Shown: in pieces, positions 1 through 5,784 of the stretch
Position numbering within the stretch: the stretch's first letter is position 1
Layout: every line of letters starts with the position of its first letter
Source of the DNA: GCA-2688775 sp035288865
GTDB lineage: Archaea; Nanobdellota; Nanobdellia; Woesearchaeales; GW2011-AR4
Direction of reading: 5' to 3'
NCBI GenBank assembly: GCA_035288865.1
Contig: DATDZA010000010.1
Span: 1-13,822 of the forward strand
Length of the DNA stretch: 13,822 nucleotides
Program-made: the position numbers and the translations under genes
The notes under the pieces: model-generated
What the model was told of the DNA's origin: nothing
The model's database searches: none
What the model saw: the letters and a program-made list of their open reading frames with translations, nothing else

Positions 1-1
1 T

Positions 2-100
2 TGGAGCCGCGGCGGAACTGCTGTTACCGTCGGATACAATCAGCTTAGCGACACAGCTTTGTACATTTTGAACCAAGCTAAGCACCATGGTTTAGCTTGA
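2..100 (+). CDS. C-terminal end of an unidentified protein (5' truncated)
   Basis: Plus-strand frame 2 is open from the window edge to a TGA at 98-100 and encodes 32 residues (WSRGGTAVTVGYNQ... ending HHGLA). It is followed at once by a hairpin and T-rich tract, and it converges on the minus-strand lipoprotein gene, both of which fit a real gene end. The tail is too short to assign a family and no diagnostic motif is visible. It is the only likely plus-strand gene in the window. A chance open frame cannot be excluded. Confidence 0.55.
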   Translation, partial: WSRGGTAVTVGYNQLSDTALYILNQAKHHGLA

Positions 101-107
101 ATGGATA

Positions 108-163
108 CTGCGGAATTTATTCCGCAGAGGAGGTCATTTAACACTTTTTATTTTAATATTTTC
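108..163 (+). terminator. Hairpin plus T-tract after the plus-strand gene end
   Basis: A perfect 8-bp stem (108-115 CTGCGGAA with 120-127 TTCCGCAG, loop TTTA) begins 8 nt after the TGA at 98-100. About 17 nt further on is a T-rich stretch (145-163). Archaeal termination mainly needs the T-tract; the hairpin may instead protect the 3' end. The gap between hairpin and T-tract is longer than in a bacterial intrinsic terminator. Confidence 0.5.
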
Positions 164-175
164 CATTTTAATTAT

Positions 176-187
176 AAAAAATAAAAA
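176..187 (-). terminator. T-tract terminator after the lipoprotein gene
   Basis: On the minus strand this reads T5-A-T6, beginning 11 nt after the stop codon of the thioredoxin-like lipoprotein. Such T-runs are the core signal for archaeal RNA polymerase termination. It lies between two convergent genes, where a stop of transcription is expected. Confidence 0.5.
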
Positions 188-197
188 GCAAATGAAA

Positions 198-995
198 TTA
201 AATTCTTGCCAATTCATCCAAATATCTTTGCTTGTCCCATGAATCTGGGAATTTGCCGACACGCTGGCCGTTTTTCAGAATAACTTTTGTATGCTGATAA
301 GCGATTCCAAACTCTTTTGCCAGAGCTTCTTCGTCGGCATCTGTTTCAGAATCTTTGTAATTCACCCTGAATCCCACAAGATTAGTGTCTTTTAATTCGT
401 TAAACGCTGCAAAAGTGTTGGACTGCTCTACCCTGCATATGGGGCACCAGTTGGCGTAAAAGTAAAGCAAAATTTTCTTGTTTTCCTTCAATGCATTATC
501 ATAATCTACCTTGTTGAATTCCAAATAGGGAGAGTCGGTTCCTGCAAGCACTTTTCCGTTATACGATGCTCCCATCATAGATTTATTTTTCATCATTTTT
601 TCGTTTTCCATCATATCATCGGCTTTTATGAAAATGCCGTCCATCCAGATTGATTCACCGTCTTGAAGCATAAAACTTGCCCCATTAGGCCTAATGACTT
701 TTCCGCTCATCATTACTTTAGTGCCGTCATTAAGAACAGCATCTTTCTCCATCATTGAACTTGCTTGTGTTTTTTCATCAGCTATCATCATTTTTCCGTT
801 CATCATCTTAAACCCAATTTCTGCCATTTCATTTGCTTCTTTATTCATAATTTCTTCGTTTTCCATTGAAGTGCCTTTGGACATTGCGATGTTTTTTTCC
901 ATCATTTCGTTATCAGGCGAGGTTACTGATTGCGTGCAGCCAAAAGCCACAATGCTTAATATTACCGACAGAATTAAAAAATTGCTTGCTTTCAT
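198..995 (-). CDS. Met-rich thioredoxin-like lipoprotein
   Basis: Predicted membrane-anchored extracytoplasmic protein of 265 aa, last gene of the FTR1 operon. The ATG at 995 is chosen because GGAGGA lies 7 nt upstream (1002-1007); longer in-frame starts (ATG 1010, TTG 1016) would put this ribosome site inside the gene. Residues 1-20 form a lipoprotein signal (hydrophobic core, AFGC, lipid Cys20). Residues about 30-141 hold 22 methionines, many as MM pairs, and part of this (roughly 62-123, with NDGTKV and QDGES) resembles DUF6799-type repeats. A thioredoxin fold follows (about 150-265) with WCPIC at 183-187. At the position of the usual cis-proline the protein has QHT (234-236), a feature of some thioredoxin-like subfamilies. 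Inference: it may reduce, bind or hand over iron or copper for the permease. No other reductant or cupredoxin is encoded nearby. Confidence 0.85.
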   Translation of the reverse strand: MKASNFLILSVILSIVAFGCTQSVTSPDNEMMEKNIAMSKGTSMENEEIMNKEANEMAEIGFKMMNGKMMIADEKTQASSMMEKDAVLNDGTKVMMSGKVIRPNGASFMLQDGESIWMDGIFIKADDMMENEKMMKNKSMMGASYNGKVLAGTDSPYLEFNKVDYDNALKENKKILLYFYANWCPICRVEQSNTFAAFNELKDTNLVGFRVNYKDSETDADEEALAKEFGIAYQHTKVILKNGQRVGKFPDSWDKQRYLDELARI

Positions 996-1006
996 TTTTC
1001 TCCTCC

Positions 1007-1294
1007 TCATTTCCAAGTTATTTTTAATAAAATTCCAAAGCCTATAGTTTGCAGTAATGTCAATATAAACACGTGGACTTCGACTTCCGGTGCATAATAA
1101 CTCATCATTGTAATGAAATAATATAAAGAAATAATATTTTGAGTCAAGAATAGTATTGCGAAAATCAGCAATCCAACTGTGAAACTTGACTTGATTTTTC
1201 TTAGATTTTGATAATAGACATAAATCAACCCTAAAAGTAATAATGTAGAAATTCCAGTCAATATTGTGGTTATGCTCATTATTAATGATTCCAT
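1007..1294 (-). CDS. Small three-helix membrane protein
   Basis: A 95-aa protein with three hydrophobic segments at roughly residues 5-27, 37-60 and 72-91. A basic loop (NLRKIKSS) lies between the first two helices, which suggests this loop is cytoplasmic. There is no enzyme motif; one HVF histidine and a few acidic residues lie between helices 2 and 3. Its TGA (1007-1009) touches the ribosome site of the next gene, whose ATG is 11 nt further on, so the two are surely co-transcribed. An ATG at residue 6 is an alternative start; neither has a clear ribosome site. The family is not recognised. From its position between regulator and lipoprotein, an accessory or sensor role in the FTR1 system is inferred. 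Confidence 0.7.
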   Translation of the reverse strand: MESLIMSITTILTGISTLLLLGLIYVYYQNLRKIKSSFTVGLLIFAILFLTQNIISLYYFITMMSYYAPEVEVHVFILTLLQTIGFGILLKITWK

Positions 1295-1320
1295 AAAAAG
1301 GCTGAGATACTGCTATTTAA

Positions 1321-1605
1321 TTACTTTTTCCCAAATCTCCCCCAAATCCCGCTGAAAATTCCCATATTTGCTTTCATTATCTCGGAAATAAAATACACAG
1401 CGCCGTAATTCCCTTTGTTTACTGCAGTTATTATATTATTTTTTTCAAGAACTTGAAGATGATGGCGGACTGTCTTGTAATCCAGATTAAGCATCTCGGC
1501 AATTTTGTTGGCATTATGGGGGTTTTTATCCAGCAATTCAATAATCCTTCCCCTTGTCTCCCCTCCTTTAGTGCCTGCTATAAGGTACCATAACAAATTT
1601 TTCAT
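1321..1605 (-). CDS. ArsR-like winged-helix transcriptional regulator
   Basis: Small DNA-binding protein of 94 aa from the ATG at 1605. A TTG at 1647 would give 108 aa and overlap the permease gene by 17 nt. The ATG is preferred because archaeal relatives commonly begin with a segment like MKNLLWYLIAGTKGG, but neither start has a good ribosome site. Visible features: the helix ARG-type segment RGRIIELLDKNP, the helix-turn-helix NANKIAEMLNLDYKTVRHHL (about 31-50) and a short wing (NKGNYGAVYFIS). No cysteine is present, so a Cys-based ArsR metal site is absent; a His pair (RHH) lies in the recognition helix. It directly follows the permease and may control the operon through the palindromes near 2476 and 2534 (inferred). 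Confidence 0.8.
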   Translation of the reverse strand: MKNLLWYLIAGTKGGETRGRIIELLDKNPHNANKIAEMLNLDYKTVRHHLQVLEKNNIITAVNKGNYGAVYFISEIMKANMGIFSGIWGRFGKK

Positions 1606-1630
1606 TGAGAAAGATGATTTTGCAGTGTTT

Positions 1631-2458
1631 TTATATTTTATGCCCAATTGATAGTTTAGAATTCCTTATCCTCATGTAAAAAATTAATACCAAAGCTAAA
1701 TATGAAAAATAAGCAATAACCTCCATTAGGCTTGGGTTTCCGTTATATCCAAACAATCCTTTTAAGAAGCCGCCGGCAATTCCATTGTCGCTTAATATAT
1801 TGTTTATGTTAAATAACGGAGTGATTATTCCGGGAACCAGTTTCGCTTCTTCCAGTTCATGGATTCCATGCGCTACTAATCCTGCTGCAAATAAAATAAG
1901 CAAAACGCTGCTTATATTAAATAATTTCTTAAGATTAATTTTTCTTGTGCTTACAAAAAAGGCATATCCTACTGTAATGGCGGCAATAATCCCAAGAGTG
2001 CCGCCTAGAAAATCAATTCCGCTTTGATAGTTCAGCGCATTTAGGAAAATAACCGTTTCAATTCCCTCCCTTATTATTGCGATAAAAATCAGCATGAATA
2101 TGCCGAAATGCGAGAATATGGCTTGGGAATTCAATAAATGCTTCTCGACTTTTCCTTCAATTTCTTTTGCTAGGTGCCTCTGCTGCATCATCCACAAAAT
2201 CATTGTTGTTAGGAGGAATGCCCCAATCAGCATTGTGATTCCTTCAAAAATCTGTTCGGTAGCTCCTTCAAATTCTCCTGCGAAAGAAGTAAACGTAAAG
2301 GCAGCCAAAACGCTTGCAAGTATTCCGAATGCAACAGCATAATAAACAGTTTTTTTATAATCGTGATTATTTGTTTTATTAAGATAGGCTAGAACAATTC
2401 CAATGACTAATCCGGCTTCCAAAGTTTCCCTTGATGTTACTAAAAATGATTCTAGCAT
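1631..2458 (-). CDS. FTR1/EfeU-family iron permease
   Basis: Seven-helix transporter of the oxidase-dependent Fe2+ transporter family, moving iron across the cytoplasmic membrane; 275 aa is the normal length. The two family signatures are present: RETLE at 10-14 in helix 1 and REGIE at 130-134 in helix 4, each supplying acidic residues for iron. The conserved HGIHELEEAKLVP segment is at 197-209, and the loop carries GEFEGATEQIFEG (61-73). The ATG at 2458 is preceded by a TATA box about 54 bp upstream, so it is the first gene of the operon. In yeast FTR1 pairs with a multicopper oxidase and in bacteria with EfeO/EfeB. None of these is nearby; instead a regulator, a small membrane protein and a Met-rich thioredoxin-like lipoprotein follow. 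Family assignment is firm; the metal is inferred. Confidence 0.93.
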   Translation of the reverse strand: MLESFLVTSRETLEAGLVIGIVLAYLNKTNNHDYKKTVYYAVAFGILASVLAAFTFTSFAGEFEGATEQIFEGITMLIGAFLLTTMILWMMQQRHLAKEIEGKVEKHLLNSQAIFSHFGIFMLIFIAIIREGIETVIFLNALNYQSGIDFLGGTLGIIAAITVGYAFFVSTRKINLKKLFNISSVLLILFAAGLVAHGIHELEEAKLVPGIITPLFNINNILSDNGIAGGFLKGLFGYNGNPSLMEVIAYFSYLALVLIFYMRIRNSKLSIGHKI

Positions 2459-2475
2459 TTATAAAACCACCAAAC

Positions 2476-2489
2476 TTAACGATTGTTAA
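2476..2489. promoter_or_regulatory. Palindrome near the FTR1 transcription start
   Basis: TTAAC-GATT-GTTAA, two perfect 5-bp arms with a 4-nt spacer. It lies about 26 bp downstream of the TATA box on the minus strand, so over or just after the predicted transcription start. A repressor bound here would block initiation. It shares the TAAC/GTTA half-sites with the palindrome at 2534-2545. The AT-rich context makes chance possible. Confidence 0.4.
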
Positions 2490-2508
2490 TTTTTGGAATA
2501 TTAGACAC

Positions 2509-2516
2509 TATATAAA
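2509..2516 (-). promoter_or_regulatory. TATA box of the FTR1 operon
   Basis: The minus strand reads TTTATATA here, a close match to the archaeal TATA consensus. Its centre is about 54 bp upstream of the permease ATG. Initiation about 25 bp downstream would give a leader of roughly 25-30 nt. No other gene starts from this 143-bp gap. Confidence 0.6.
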
Positions 2517-2533
2517 GTTTTTGGCTACTAAGG

Positions 2534-2545
2534 CTAACGCGTTAG
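2534..2545. promoter_or_regulatory. Perfect 12-bp palindrome upstream of the FTR1 promoter
   Basis: CTAACGCGTTAG is a perfect inverted repeat, centred about 27 bp upstream of the TATA box centre. It is GC-richer than its surroundings. The half-site CTAAC/GTTAG recalls parts of DtxR/IdeR-type metal-regulator sites but is not a full match. A regulator site for the metal operon is inferred from position and symmetry. Confidence 0.45.
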
Positions 2546-2601
2546 GCAGCTTTTACAAACACTAAGAGATACAAATAAAATTCCAGAAAACAAGAGGAAG
2601 A

Positions 2602-3111
2602 TTACTTTAAGATATTGGAAGGATGAGGGTACTGAGTTTTAATTCTAAGATCAGGATTAGAAATAATTATATCGTAATCCCCTTTAGGTCTACCATCGTC
2701 AAAAACTGGATTATAAACCGCAATATTTACGTGCACTTTCTTACCTGCAATGCCTTCTGCTAAGCCATTGGGATCTAGATGATCCAGTTCTCTTATTTTT
2801 GTCCATTCTTCTCTTTCAGGCCTTTCCAACCAGCCACGCATTAATTGCAAATCTTTAAGTGCGTCGGGAGAATCTCTTACTGTTTCAAAAAGAGATGGAT
2901 AAACAATTTTTGGATGTCCAGCAACTGTTAATCCTAAACTTTTATATCTTTGTGTTAATTCGTTAAATAGAATTGGTATACCGCTAAGTGGAGTCCCATA
3001 AACAGCAACTAAAATAGGTCTTTCACTAACTTGTCCTATTAATCTCATTGCTTCTTCAATACCTTCCTCTAAAGTTAATTCTCTGGTAGGCGTTTGAGGT
3101 TCTGTTACCAT
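2602..3111 (-). CDS. Degenerate P-loop kinase-like protein
   Basis: A 169-aa soluble protein. The segment RPILVAVYGTPLSGIP (31-46) has the shape of a P-loop strand and loop, but GTPLSGIP (39-46) lacks the catalytic Lys and the Ser/Thr of GxxxxGK[ST]; they are replaced by Ile45 and Pro46. The C-terminal part, YNPVFDD followed by GDYDIIISNPDLRIK, resembles the late strand and loop of nucleoside-kinase-like P-loop proteins. It therefore looks like a kinase-fold protein that no longer hydrolyses ATP in the usual way, or a divergent family. It stands alone: its stop is 143 bp before the FTR1 start and its own promoter is probable. Function unknown. Confidence 0.7.
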   Translation of the reverse strand: MVTEPQTPTRELTLEEGIEEAMRLIGQVSERPILVAVYGTPLSGIPILFNELTQRYKSLGLTVAGHPKIVYPSLFETVRDSPDALKDLQLMRGWLERPEREEWTKIRELDHLDPNGLAEGIAGKKVHVNIAVYNPVFDDGRPKGDYDIIISNPDLRIKTQYPHPSNILK

Positions 3112-3132
3112 AAATTAAGAATAGTTAATCAA

Positions 3133-3140
3133 TTTATTAA
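3133..3140 (-). promoter_or_regulatory. Possible TATA element for the P-loop-like gene
   Basis: The minus strand reads TTAATAAA, centred about 25 bp from the ATG at 3111, the spacing expected for a leaderless transcript. A second candidate, CTTATAAAA at 3179-3187, would give a leader of about 46 nt. The whole gap 3112-3218 is very AT-rich, so both are weak calls. Confidence 0.3.
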
Positions 3141-3218
3141 TTTTTCTATTAATTCTACTTAGCAGTAATGAACAAAAATTTTATAAGAATTATTAAGGGC
3201 AAATTATAATTATTAATA

Positions 3219-3872
3219 TTAAGCAACGAGCCTTGCCATGTCCGGAATAATTACATACCCTTTCTGAGTTGCTGCGTCGATTGTTTCTCTTGTTCTATTA
3301 ATCGTTTTGTGATACAAATCTCTCGGAATGCCGATATTTGGAAAAGAAATTAATGAAGTGACACTTTGTAAATCTGGCCTTCGAACCTGACGCATTTGAT
3401 TCAAAGCCCATACCATATAATCTATTTGTTTAGGAGTTCCTCTTAAATCCCCGTCTATCCTACCATCATCCAGCGAGTAGACTATCCCATCATGCGATCC
3501 TCCTTCTATTTTTATCCTTGGTTGTAGTTTAGAGCAAATAGAATCAACTGCGGCCAACCGCATTGCGCCATCAGGAGCATTATCTGAATTCCACATCCTG
3601 TGGTGGTACTGTCCCCTGTGCATATTTATTCCTTCTAGTACCAAAGCATTAACTTCCCGAGTCTGGGTTCTTTGTTCTAAAGCTAATCTTTCAAGAACTG
3701 GCAAATCGTATTTGCTGTGCCGGCCTTCAAGATCGTGGGGTCTTTCATTATCATCCGGACTTTCAATGCCGAGTGCGGCTGCATAATATTCAACCTCAAG
3801 AGAATGCCTTAAATCATCCAGCATCTTTCGATCAATTTCCTCATTAGTCGGCCGCAATAAATCTAAATGCAT
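3219..3872 (-). CDS. Unrecognised 217-aa soluble protein with HD-like histidine pattern
   Basis: No signal peptide or membrane helix; rich in charged residues. The N-terminal half has ERPHDLEGRHSKYD (about 43-56), then a helix, then HRGQYHHRMWNSD (about 85-97) and AAVDSICS (about 107-114). The order HD...H-x-K-x-D...HH...D recalls metal-binding HD-domain or DUF5662-like proteins, where H and D residues bind a metal; this is only a resemblance. The C-terminal half includes GGSHDGIVYSLDDGRIDG and a helical tail. The ATG at 3872 lies 26 bp from a good TATA box, supporting this start and a leaderless mRNA. It is a single-gene unit and its neighbours do not indicate a function. Confidence 0.65.
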   Translation of the reverse strand: MHLDLLRPTNEEIDRKMLDDLRHSLEVEYYAAALGIESPDDNERPHDLEGRHSKYDLPVLERLALEQRTQTREVNALVLEGINMHRGQYHHRMWNSDNAPDGAMRLAAVDSICSKLQPRIKIEGGSHDGIVYSLDDGRIDGDLRGTPKQIDYMVWALNQMRQVRRPDLQSVTSLISFPNIGIPRDLYHKTINRTRETIDAATQKGYVIIPDMARLVA

Positions 3873-3894
3873 GCACCAAGTTTTTTATTTAAGA

Positions 3895-3902
3895 TATATA
3901 AA
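3895..3902 (-). promoter_or_regulatory. TATA box for a leaderless transcript
   Basis: The minus strand reads TTTATATA, centred 26 bp upstream of the ATG at 3872. This is the spacing between TATA centre and transcription start in archaea, so the mRNA should begin at or very near the start codon. It lies in the 62-bp gap after the second TadC-like gene. Confidence 0.65.
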
Positions 3903-3934
3903 TATTTGCTTTTACGCCGACAATTAATTACTTT

Positions 3935-4966
3935 TCAGACAATCCCGCCCAATACAGAACCAAGAACTTTCATGAATATAAAATAAAAGATTGTTGAACC
4001 AATGACATAAATTGGAATATATTTTATCCCTGCCTTTATCTGGCCTTTTTCAACTATAGCCACGATTAAAGATGAGAATAATGATATAACAAACAATGCA
4101 ATCATTGAGAATATTCTGAAATCCTCGACATTGACTCTTACTTTCGAGAACACAAATGGCAGCGCACGGACATTTTGCGTTGTGGATGAAAGCTTATTCA
4201 TAAAACTTACAAGCACTTTTAGAAGGTGAAATGACAAAGCGAAAAGAAGAGGGCTAATCACTATAACAATCACGGAAATAAATATTATATAAGCAATTGC
4301 AGACGCAGCCATTTCATCCTTCAGTTCTTTAGTCTCCTTAAGGTTATCAACTAGCCGATCTATCAGGTTGGCCACATTTCCCCCGCTCTCGACTTCGCTT
4401 ATGATCAAATCCATAGTTCTTTTTAACATTAATGAATCATAATTGTCACCCAATTCAATCAGCGCTTTGCTCAAATCATACCCCGTCATGACTTTTTTGG
4501 AAGTCTTCGCTATTTCGTTTGACAGCACCCTAAATCTGGGATTTATTGCCCCCCAAAGCGCCCTCTCAAATGTCATGCCTCCTTTTAGGTTTGCAGATAA
4601 CACTTCAAGAAAATCAGGGAGCTGCTCTTCCATTAGTCTGGTTCTGTGGTAAATTCTTAAATCCAGATAAAAATACACCAGCATTATAAAAAATGCCGCA
4701 AAAAACAGCTGCACGACAAACCAGCTGCTGAAAGAATAAAGGGATATCAGCAAAACTGGGTATTTCCTGGCGCTGATATATGGAAATATAAATGATATAA
4801 ATAAAAGGAGAGTTATGGAAAGAGTAATATAAAAAAGTATTCCAAAAAATTTGTAGGGAACTTCATCGAATCCAGCTTTTAACATATATCTTCTTAAATT
4901 AGGGATTATTTTTTTAGGCACAAATGATTTACCAAATTCCTCCAAAAATATTATCTGGAATGCCAT
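3935..4966 (-). CDS. TadC-like (T2SSF) platform membrane protein, second copy
   Basis: Inner-membrane platform protein of an archaeal type IV pilus/type II secretion-like machine, 343 aa. It has an N-terminal pair of helices (about 41-64 and 70-100), one T2SSF cytoplasmic helical domain (about 112-215, with EEQLPDFLEVLSANLKGG and ESGGNVANLIDRL) and helices at about 220-252 and beyond 285. The PDFL...L..G..F..A pattern is typical of the GspF/TadC/FlaJ family. FlaJ of archaella carries two such domains in one chain, whereas here they are on two genes as in TadB/TadC. The ATG (4964-4966) shares one base with the TAA of the upstream TadC-like gene (TAATG), so translation is probably coupled. Last gene of the ATPase operon. 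Confidence 0.87.
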   Translation of the reverse strand: MAFQIIFLEEFGKSFVPKKIIPNLRRYMLKAGFDEVPYKFFGILFYITLSITLLLFISFIFPYISARKYPVLLISLYSFSSWFVVQLFFAAFFIMLVYFYLDLRIYHRTRLMEEQLPDFLEVLSANLKGGMTFERALWGAINPRFRVLSNEIAKTSKKVMTGYDLSKALIELGDNYDSLMLKRTMDLIISEVESGGNVANLIDRLVDNLKETKELKDEMAASAIAYIIFISVIVIVISPLLFALSFHLLKVLVSFMNKLSSTTQNVRALPFVFSKVRVNVEDFRIFSMIALFVISLFSSLIVAIVEKGQIKAGIKYIPIYVIGSTIFYFIFMKVLGSVLGGIV

Positions 4967-5784
4967 TAAAGATTCACCATCGGCCTAATAGACCTGAACA
5001 AAGCAATGAAAATAAATTCAATTATCACTATAAAAAATACAAACAGCAAAAGCCCGCCCAACCCTATTGGAAAGCTTACAAAGCTGGATATTACAACAAA
5101 AATTGACACTCCAAGCGAGGGCATAATGACTGCGCCAAGCATATAAAATATGACCAGCGTATTCAGCTTCTTGCCGTACTTTTCGATTTCAAGCGAGTCC
5201 TCCTTGGTTATACCTTCAAGCACCGATTCGAGAGGACCTGTGACATCAATTCCGAGCTTGAGGGCGTTGTTTATGTGAAACAAAATTTTCCTCAATTTTT
5301 CAGACGGAGAGTATATCATTGCATTTCTCAGTGCATCTTCTATTGTGCTGCCAGTTCCTATGTCATCAACTATTTCTTTTATGTATTTTGCGGCAATTCC
5401 CCTGCTTTCCGAGGTTTCTATCAGCGCATTCAGCAAAGGCCTTCCGGAATATAACTTGACGAGCAGATATCTTCCAACAAAGAGAACCTCCATGTCTATT
5501 TCTTTTTGCCTTTTTTTTATTTTCGATTTTATGCTTATTATAGAAAACTGAAAAATAAGAAAAAATAAGATTGGGAACGCGGGCACAAGAAAAAAAAACG
5601 GAAGGTTTGCTTTTTTAAGGATGAAAAAAAAAAGCGCAGTGAAAAAAGTGGCAAAAATAAAAGTTGTTTTAAGATTTTTGCCAATGTATTCCAAAGAAGT
5701 ATAGTGGATATGCGCCATCCGAAGATCCCGCTTCAGCCCGGGAAAAAATGAGGCAACCCTGTTTACGAAGGCGATTTTAAACAC
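4966..5784 (-). CDS. TadC/TadB-like (T2SSF) platform membrane protein, first copy
   Basis: 272-aa membrane protein; with the next gene it probably forms the membrane platform rotated or displaced by the ATPase. Helices lie at about 38-57 and 64-86, followed by a T2SSF domain (about 95-205: DMEVLFVGRYLLVKLYSG, GIDVTGPLESVLEGI) and two C-terminal helices (about 205-232 and 237-262). The start is GTG at 5784, inside the last codons of the ATPase gene (8-nt overlap), with AGGTG at the junction; no ATG is available before residue 23. The overlap on both sides shows a tight ATPase-TadC-TadC operon. Confidence 0.87.
   Translation of the reverse strand: MFKIAFVNRVASFFPGLKRDLRMAHIHYTSLEYIGKNLKTTFIFATFFTALFFFILKKANLPFFFLVPAFPILFFLIFQFSIISIKSKIKKRQKEIDMEVLFVGRYLLVKLYSGRPLLNALIETSESRGIAAKYIKEIVDDIGTGSTIEDALRNAMIYSPSEKLRKILFHINNALKLGIDVTGPLESVLEGITKEDSLEIEKYGKKLNTLVIFYMLGAVIMPSLGVSIFVVISSFVSFPIGLGGLLLFVFFIVIIEFIFIALFRSIRPMVNL

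Noticed and set aside
694..1047. Plus-strand open frame of 117 codons opposite the lipoprotein gene
   Set aside because: It is antisense to a gene with a clear lipobox, thioredoxin motif and ribosome site; its hydrophobic translation comes from the complement of Met- and Glu-rich codons.
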